This document shows, one piece after another, positions 1 to 4,455 of a stretch of DNA of 9,193 nt. Position numbers and translations under genes: made by a program. Source of the stretch: Saprospiraceae bacterium (GTDB lineage: Bacteria; Bacteroidota; Bacteroidia; Chitinophagales; Saprospiraceae); contig JALZVN010000194.1 in NCBI GenBank assembly GCA_023299965.1, forward strand, positions 1 to 9,193. The letters are read 5' to 3'. Each line of letters starts with the position of its first letter. Within the stretch, counting starts at the first letter, position 1. The notes under the pieces are model-generated. The model was not told the DNA's origin, searched no databases, and saw only the letters and a list, made by a program, of their open reading frames with translations.

Positions 1-1124
1 ACAGGTCTGACCATCACACCTTGATCTAGCATTTTGCTTTCAAATTCTTTTTCGCCAATTGGTGGCTTAGTAAGAATAAAATTACCTTGAGAAGGCCAAA
101 AGTGTACCCCGATTTTCTCTAGCTCCGTGTGCATGTAGGCTCTCTCCTTTTGTACAAGATCTACGGTCGCTTGAATAAATTCGGTATCTCCTAATGCTGC
201 TATTCCAGCCTCTAGAGAAAGCTTGTTGAGGATAAATGGCTTGCAAATTTGATGAATATAGTCTGCAATTTTTTCTGTAGTATAGAAATACCCAATCCGC
301 ATCGCAGCTAGGCCATAAGTCTTAGAAAAACTATTGATCCCAATGACCTGCTTACCAGCCTTGACGTATGGCATAGCTGTAGTGAAGTCGGGTGCATCTG
401 CAAAGTGCCAGTATACCTCATCCAAAACCAAAATCACATGCGAGGGCAAGCGATCAATAAGCTTGTCTAATACAGCTTTAGGAATGTAGCTACCTGTTGG
501 GTTATTAGGGCTAGTCAAAAACACCAACCTAGTATTGTCATTAATCTTAGCCAAGATAGCTTCGACATCGACTTCAAAATTAGGTTCTAATAAAGGAACA
601 TCATGAATAGTCGCTCCCTGCCACTTCGCAACCATTTGATAGATCAAGAAAGTAGGATTCGAAATGATGCATTCATGTCCCTCAGACATAAAGGCGCGTA
701 TGATAAGCTCTAAAGTCTCCGAGCCACTATTAGCTACTACGAATTGTTGCTCTGCTATTTCATTGTCATAATAGTCCGCTAAGGCTGCGCGTAATCTCGC
801 ATCGGTACGATCCGGATATAAATGCAGCTTTTGCGCGGCAGCTTGTATCGCCGCGATAGCTTTAGGGGACGCTCCAATGGGGTTCTCATTCGAGCTTAAC
901 TTATACATTTTTTGAGTCTGCGACTTTATCTCTGCGAGCGTCTTTCCTCCCTTATATGGATTGTTCACTTTGAGGTAGGACTTGTATATATCTATGGTCT
1001 TATTCTTATCTTCCAAAACTATTTTTTTGCTAAAATAAGCTTTAATTAACAATGGTGCGCTAATAAATGCTAAATCAATGGCTAGTATTATCTTTAAAAA
1101 AGGCACCAATGCTATGCAAAGCAT
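1..1124 (-). CDS. Histidinol-phosphate-aminotransferase-like PLP enzyme (class I/II fold), C-terminus cut by window edge
   Basis: This is a pyridoxal-phosphate aminotransferase of the HisC-like branch of fold type I, a cytoplasmic enzyme that probably transfers amino groups between an amino-acid-like substrate and 2-oxoglutarate. Visible in order are NPYKGGKT, KLSSNENPIGASPKA (substrate loop), NSGSETLELIIRAF (cofactor phosphate region), SPNNPTG, LDEVYWHF (Asp and Tyr facing the PLP ring) and NSFSKTYGLAAMRIGY, whose Lys, encoded at 321-323, is the Schiff-base lysine. The reading frame runs off the left edge after GVMVRPV, so roughly the last 30-40 residues, including the conserved substrate-binding Arg region, are missing. 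The start is uncertain. I give the only upstream ATG (1122-1124), which adds a hydrophobic stretch of about 27 residues unusual for this family. A TTG at 1014-1016, preceded by an A-rich run, would give an N-terminus of more usual length. No other his genes are visible, so the exact substrate is not proven. Confidence 0.9.
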   Translation of the reverse strand, partial: MLCIALVPFLKIILAIDLAFISAPLLIKAYFSKKIVLEDKNKTIDIYKSYLKVNNPYKGGKTLAEIKSQTQKMYKLSSNENPIGASPKAIAAIQAAAQKLHLYPDRTDARLRAALADYYDNEIAEQQFVVANSGSETLELIIRAFMSEGHECIISNPTFLIYQMVAKWQGATIHDVPLLEPNFEVDVEAILAKINDNTRLVFLTSPNNPTGSYIPKAVLDKLIDRLPSHVILVLDEVYWHFADAPDFTTAMPYVKAGKQVIGINSFSKTYGLAAMRIGYFYTTEKIADYIHQICKPFILNKLSLEAGIAALGDTEFIQATVDLVQKERAYMHTELEKIGVHFWPSQGNFILTKPPIGEKEFESKMLDQGVMVRP

Positions 1125-1128
1125 TGGT
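1105..1128. repeat. Perfect 9-bp inverted repeat over the possible aminotransferase start
   Basis: ACCAATGCT (1105-1113) and AGCATTGGT (1120-1128) are exact reverse complements around a 6-base loop. The dyad covers the possible ATG start (1122-1124) of the minus-strand aminotransferase. It could be an operator or an mRNA hairpin that hides the start. If translation starts at the downstream TTG instead, it lies in the 5' leader. Function is inferred from position only. Confidence 0.45.
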
Positions 1129-1292
1129 AATTAAGTACATAATATTATGCTGTTGAATTATTTTACAAAAATTGTTGCCCTATTTATGATAGAATCCTTG
1201 TTGCTAACAACGCTCCTCTTATTCTGAAGAGTTCTTAAATGCGCTATTTATAGTATCATCCATCAGCCTTTAGTTCTTTTTTACAAGGAGCC

Positions 1293-1315
1293 TACTTTGT
1301 CCTTTTGTCAAAGTA
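1293..1315. promoter_or_regulatory. Dyad upstream of the metal-transport operon (candidate operator)
   Basis: TACTTTG (1293-1299) and CAAAGTA (1309-1315) are exact reverse complements separated by 9 bases. A further CAAG (1284-1287) and CTTG (1317-1320) could extend the symmetry imperfectly. It lies about 100 bp upstream of the binding-protein start, where a metal-responsive repressor of the Fur/Zur or DtxR/MntR type might bind. It does not match a consensus I can name, so operator function is a guess. Confidence 0.25.
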
Positions 1316-1395
1316 ACTTGCTATTTGTCTTATGTTGAGATCAAGCCTCTTTTCAATAAATAAACCAAGTCTCTAAGCTAAAGCATTACATTTTG

Positions 1396-1403
1396 TATTT
1401 TTG
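1396..1403 (+). promoter_or_regulatory. Bacteroidota-type -7 element before the binding-protein gene
   Basis: TATTTTTG matches the TAnnTTTG -7 consensus of the Bacteroidota primary sigma factor exactly. It ends 11 bases before the ATG at 1415, so transcription would begin within a few bases of the start codon and the mRNA would be nearly leaderless. No clear TTG -33 element is seen at the usual distance, which lowers confidence. Confidence 0.4.
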
Positions 1404-1414
1404 TACTAAAAAGA

Positions 1415-2413
1415 ATGACATTGAGATATATAGGGCTTTGGATGTTGATGATGGTGGTGACTATTGGCTATGCACAAGACAGACCAGTAGTAGTGACTAG
1501 TGTGTCCATTTTGCAAGATATGGCAGAATTGATTGGAGGGGATGAATTTATAGTACAGTCCATCGTGCCTATTGGCTCAGATCCACATCTCCACGAACCC
1601 ACCCCGAGAGATGCTAAGATGGTCGTAGGGGCTGACCTTATATTGGTCAATGGATTGACCCTCGAAGGCTGGCTCAACGAACTCATCGACAATGCAGGAT
1701 CGGAGGCAGAAGTGGTTACAGTGACCTCTGGTGTGCAAGCCATCGAAAGCCAGACCTATAAAAATTCAAGTGATCCCCACGCATGGATGGATGCCAGCAA
1801 TGGGATCAAGTACATCAAAGTGATTAAGGATGCTTTTATCAAACTCAAGCCTGAGTCTCGGGAAATATTCGAATTTAACTACGGTGTGTATAAACAACAG
1901 TTAGAGGATTTAGACAATTATATATTCGAAGCCATGGCATCCATACCAGAGCAGCAGCGGATTTTGATTACCTCGCATGATGCCTTCCAGTATTATGGCA
2001 GACGATATGGGATTAGACTAGAAGCGCTCTTGGGGACTTCCACTGACGCCCAAGCACAAACTTCAGACATGACTAGAGTCAACAATGTGATTCGTGCTAA
2101 TAAGGTACCCGCTTTATTTGTAGAGTCTACGATCAACCCCAAGATGATCAAGCAGATTGCAGCAGATAATGATATTGTGATTGGAGGCCACCTATATGCA
2201 GACTCGATAGGAGAGGAAGGGTCAGGAGCAGATTCTTATTATGATATGCTCAAGCACAATACGGATGAGATAGTACGCGGATTGACCAAGCCAGCAGAGG
2301 CACAAAAAGATACAGCAGAGATAAAATCACCTTCTTGGATGCTGTGGGTAGGCTTGGCATTGTTGCTCATAGCTGGTTTTTTTATTCTTAGCAAAAGTAT
2401 CAATAAGAACTAA
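1415..2413 (+). CDS. Metal ABC transporter substrate-binding protein, TroA/ZnuA type, with C-terminal membrane anchor
   Basis: This is the periplasmic receptor of a cluster A-I metal importer (Zn, Mn or Fe). Residues 1-20 form a signal peptide ending GYA-QD; no lipobox cysteine is present. The expected four ligands can be read: His58 in DPHLHEPTP, His122 in DPHAWMD, His188 in TSHDAFQYYG and Asp263 in LYADSIG. The His/His/His/Asp set resembles TroA and ZnuA rather than PsaA/MntC, where Glu takes the third place. There is no His-rich loop like that of many zinc-specific ZnuA proteins, so the metal is left open. Residues about 308-327 (WMLWVGLALLLIAGFFIL) are a transmembrane helix followed by a short Lys-containing tail. 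This would tether the receptor in the inner membrane, which is unusual for the family. Its stop shares one base with the next ORF, and the ATPase gene follows 73 bases later. Confidence 0.93.
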   Translation: MTLRYIGLWMLMMVVTIGYAQDRPVVVTSVSILQDMAELIGGDEFIVQSIVPIGSDPHLHEPTPRDAKMVVGADLILVNGLTLEGWLNELIDNAGSEAEVVTVTSGVQAIESQTYKNSSDPHAWMDASNGIKYIKVIKDAFIKLKPESREIFEFNYGVYKQQLEDLDNYIFEAMASIPEQQRILITSHDAFQYYGRRYGIRLEALLGTSTDAQAQTSDMTRVNNVIRANKVPALFVESTINPKMIKQIAADNDIVIGGHLYADSIGEEGSGADSYYDMLKHNTDEIVRGLTKPAEAQKDTAEIKSPSWMLWVGLALLLIAGFFILSKSINKN

Positions 2414-2487
2414 TGAGGCTAGAAGATTTTATGTCGAGCAAGAGATCGAATTTTGCCGATGGACGCCTAAACTTAGATAAAGCATAA
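2413..2487 (+). CDS. 24-residue mini-ORF bridging binding protein and ATPase genes
   Basis: The ATG at 2413-2415 reuses the last base of the binding-protein stop (TAATG). The TAA at 2485-2487 in turn gives its last base to the ATPase ATG. The ORF therefore fills the gap exactly and in phase at both ends. The predicted peptide is hydrophilic, begins MRLEDFMSS and ends RLNLDKA, and has no signal or membrane segment. It may mainly keep ribosomes on the message by termination-reinitiation, or it may encode a small accessory protein. I do not recognise it, and chance remains possible at this length. Confidence 0.35.
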   Translation: MRLEDFMSSKRSNFADGRLNLDKA

Positions 2488-3236
2488 TGGAAAGAGATAT
2501 TGCCATTTCCGTCAAAGGACTCAGCGTGTCGTATGAGCGAAAGCGTGTTCTGTCCAATATATTTTTGGAGCTCAAAGCAGGTCGCGTCGTAGGCGTCGTA
2601 GGCCCTAATGGAGCAGGCAAGTCAACGCTCTTCAAAGCTGTCCTTGGGTTGATAGAACCTAACACGGGGCTCATTCAGATTCGTGGTAAAGATCCAGATA
2701 AGGTGCGTAAAGAAGTAGCCTACGTACCGCAAAAGAATGATGTAGACTGGTCATTTCCAGCGACCGTGATGGATATCGTGCTTATGGGACGCTACCCATT
2801 CAAAGGCGTATTTCAACGGCTTTCCAAGGAAGACAATGACATCGCCATGGAGGCCCTCAAAGAGGTCGGGATGGAAAAATACAAAGATCGTCAGATCGGA
2901 GAACTATCCGGTGGACAACAGCAGCGAGTATTTCTAGGTCGCGCCCTCTGTCAAAACGCACAAGTATTTTTCTTAGACGAACCCTTTGTAGGCGTAGATA
3001 TCCTCACCGAAGAAAAGATCATCACTATACTCAAAAAGTTAGCTTCACAAGGTAAGTCGCTTCTAGTCGTACATCACGATTTGGGTTCGGTACAAGATTA
3101 CTTTGACGATGTGATTTTACTCAACCAGCGCCTCATCGCCTACGGTCCGACGGAGACCACCTTCAATGATGAAAACATCAAGCGCACCTATGGAGGACAG
3201 CTTCCTGTACTACACAAGATGGGTGAAATCGATTGA
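2487..3236 (+). CDS. Metal ABC transporter ATP-binding protein (ZnuC/MntB/TroB family)
   Basis: This is the nucleotide-binding subunit that would power metal import from the cytoplasmic face of the inner membrane as a dimer. At 249 residues it has the usual family length. Walker A is GPNGAGKST (39-47), the Q-loop Gln is at 82 in VPQKNDVDWSFP, the signature LSGGQ is at 140-144, Walker B is FFLDEP (161-166), the D-loop GVD is at 169-171 and the switch His is in HHDL (His197). The DVDWSFPATVMDIVLMGRY stretch after the Q-loop is typical of Mn/Zn/Fe importers of this cluster and fits the adjacent TroA-like receptor. The start overlaps the mini-ORF stop, and the stop TGA overlaps the next ATG by one base. 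The gene looks intact, but the permease expected directly after it is missing. Base composition is visibly richer in G+C than in the genes to the right. Confidence 0.95.
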   Translation: MERDIAISVKGLSVSYERKRVLSNIFLELKAGRVVGVVGPNGAGKSTLFKAVLGLIEPNTGLIQIRGKDPDKVRKEVAYVPQKNDVDWSFPATVMDIVLMGRYPFKGVFQRLSKEDNDIAMEALKEVGMEKYKDRQIGELSGGQQQRVFLGRALCQNAQVFFLDEPFVGVDILTEEKIITILKKLASQGKSLLVVHHDLGSVQDYFDDVILLNQRLIAYGPTETTFNDENIKRTYGGQLPVLHKMGEID

Positions 3237-3346
3237 TGACCGACTGGTGCGAAGCAATTATGTTTTTTGCGTCTCCTATTAAGAACGAAACCGGCGTAAA
3301 CTTTCGACAGTTTAGATTAGATCCTCACGGAGTCATGTCACTTTAA
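3236..3346 (+). CDS. 36-codon ORF in the permease position of the metal operon (possible remnant)
   Basis: Its ATG (3236-3238) shares one base with the ATPase stop (TGATG), the same coupling seen at the earlier junctions of this operon and the arrangement expected for a permease start. The product begins MTDWCEAIMFFASPIKN and ends DPHGVMSL. It has no membrane helices and does not look like an intact ABC permease. It may be the first codons of a lost permease running into unrelated DNA. After its TAA the same frame stays open from 3347 to 3598. A functional small protein cannot be excluded. Confidence 0.3.
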   Translation: MTDWCEAIMFFASPIKNETGVNFRQFRLDPHGVMSL

Positions 3347-3462
3347 ATTTCAAATGGTATGGCACTTTTCTGCTTTTCTGAAAATATTTTGGGCGCACCA
3401 TCGAGCTCCACTGAAAAAGTGTCGCGCTCTGGCCAGGCTATGCGTGACTTGGTCCTACGGAC

Positions 3463-3481
3463 TGCCGAGAAAATTTCGGCA
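3463..3481. repeat. Hairpin, 8-bp stem with AAA loop
   Basis: TGCCGAGA (3463-3470) pairs with TTTCGGCA (3474-3481) around AAA, with one G-T wobble when read as plus-strand RNA. There is no U-run after it on the plus strand, so it is not a standard rho-independent terminator for the metal operon. Confidence 0.4.
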
Positions 3482-3506
3482 TCACTTCTATCCTTTTCGC
3501 GAGGCT

Positions 3507-3524
3507 GTGCTAGTATATTAGCAC
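3507..3524. repeat. Hairpin, 6-bp stem
   Basis: GTGCTA (3507-3512) and TAGCAC (3519-3524) are exact reverse complements around a 6-base loop, extendable by one G-T pair. It lies 26 bases beyond the previous hairpin. The pair may be part of one structured element. Confidence 0.35.
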
Positions 3525-3691
3525 CTTGCTTCTTTACTGGGATGAGGCGTACATATTCATATCTACTGTATCAGCACCTATATAAATTACAGCATTAGGA
3601 TTGTATTTGCAAAAATGATGGAAGGATTTCATGAGAGCTAACGAATGGGTAAATAGAGCCAATTTTATTTTAGTATCTTCTAATATGATTA

Positions 3692-4062
3692 GGTTTGTTT
3701 AAACGAGATTTTCAAAAAGATAAATTGATTCTAGCCGATGGCGGAGATTTCGATAGCAATTTATTGAAGAATTAAAATTATACATTGAAAATAATTTAAA
3801 TAAAGAAGATCTAAGTGTTGATTCTTTAGCAAGCGTATTTTTCATTAGTAGCAGAACTTTACATAGGAGAGTGAAATCAGTAACCGCCTTGACACCAAGT
3901 AAATTTATCAAAGAAATTCAATTGCAAGCTGCTAGACGGATCCTTGAAGATAATCAACATATATCTATTTCAGATGTAGCCTATAGTGTTGGATTTCATC
4001 AACGCTCTACCTTCGCTGTCCATTTTAAAAAGAGATTTGGGATAGTATTTCAGAGACTCTAA
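3692..4062 (+). pseudogene. AraC-family regulator remnant (DNA-binding domain), start missing and frameshifted
   Basis: From about 3757 the frame encodes an almost complete AraC/XylS double helix-turn-helix domain: FIEELKLYIENNL, then LSVDSLASVFFISSRTLHRR (first HTH), TPSKFIKEIQLQAARRIL, and ISISDVAYSVGF (second HTH), then STFAVHFKKRFGI. A TAG (3754-3756) closes this frame upstream, and no ATG exists until the internal GTG at 3871, which would remove the first HTH. A second frame (3692-3775) encodes KRDFQKDKLILADGGDFDSN; adding one base near 3760 joins the two smoothly, so a single-base deletion is likely. The sensor or receiver half is absent. The end is also abnormal: the usual PSEY after FGI is replaced by a short tail ending QRL. 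I judge it non-functional. Confidence 0.75.
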
Positions 4063-4455
4063 TCATTTAGATACTCAGTAGACTTTATTTGTTAAGCCTA
4101 ATTTATCCCCCTTCTTCTTTCTATGATTAATCCAGTGCAGACGTCTGTCTTGACTCCTCATCTTCTAATGAATACATTCTAGAAATAGCTCCAAATCTCC
4201 AGTTGTAGCCTCATATACATTCTAGCAATAATATCACCATTCTGAAAATATAACAATTTATATTCATTTTATTTTTGATGTTTAAATGTTGATATAGAAT
4301 GAGTTATGATGAATGAATTGAAAATATATTACAATTGACGCTGTCACAAAATGCAATTATTCGTATATTTATATCCCGATAAAGGCAAGAATATTGAACT
4401 CTAAATAGATGCTAGTACTAATAGCTTAATTGTTAATTTTAAATTGGTTTTTTTT
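4063..4455. other. AT-rich intergenic region upstream of the hybrid kinase
   Basis: No ORF here looks real. Visible items are a perfect 10-bp palindrome CAGACGTCTG (4138-4147), an 11-bp exact direct repeat ATACATTCTAG (4172-4182 and 4215-4225), and a TATTTTTG match to the Bacteroidota -7 element (4270-4277). That element lies about 180 bases before the kinase start, without a clear -33 partner. The stretch may be partly decayed sequence continuing from the AraC remnant. Confidence 0.4.

Larger units (their letters stand above)
1125..1414. other. Divergent intergenic region between aminotransferase and metal-transport operon
   Basis: This AT-rich stretch of about 290 bases has no convincing ORF on either strand. 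It must carry the promoters of both divergent units. Two sites stand out: a 7-bp-arm dyad at 1293-1315 and a TAnnTTTG-type element at 1396-1403, both listed separately. No rho-independent terminator or known riboswitch pattern was recognised. Confidence 0.6.
3347..3691. other. Gene-poor, hairpin-bearing segment, possible interspersed repeat or insertion scar
   Basis: No recognisable gene lies here. The first 200 or so bases appear richer in G+C than the DNA to the right and are open on both strands: a plus frame with an ATG at 3359 and stop at 3596-3598 (79 codons), and a startless minus frame from 3570 to 3343 (about 75 codons). Neither product resembles a family I know. Two short hairpins (3463-3481 and 3507-3524) lie in it. 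From about 3600 the sequence becomes AT-rich. It could be a decayed mobile element, a dispersed repeat, or a structured RNA; none is proven. Confidence 0.35.

Noticed and set aside
1468..1743. Minus-strand ORF of 91 codons inside the metal-binding protein gene
   Set aside because: It lies antisense to a gene with clear family motifs and resembles no family; a frame shadow.
2429..2674. Minus-strand ORF of 81 codons over the start of the ATPase gene
   Set aside because: Antisense to the Walker A region, with no family features.
3463..3524. Rho-independent terminator of the metal operon
   Set aside because: The two hairpins lack following U-runs on the plus strand and lie more than 200 bases past the ATPase stop.
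3534..3698. Startless minus-strand open frame containing NPNAVIYIGADTVDMN
   Set aside because: No start at its beginning, no recognisable domain, and AT-rich sequence makes such open frames common by chance.
3699..3911. Minus-strand ORF of 70 codons across the AraC remnant
   Set aside because: The plus strand here encodes a recognisable AraC DNA-binding domain, so this is its antisense shadow.
4444..4455. TTG start for the hybrid kinase
   Set aside because: The GTG at 4456 gives a better signal peptide beginning MKK; the TTG adds only four residues. The difference is small and not settled.
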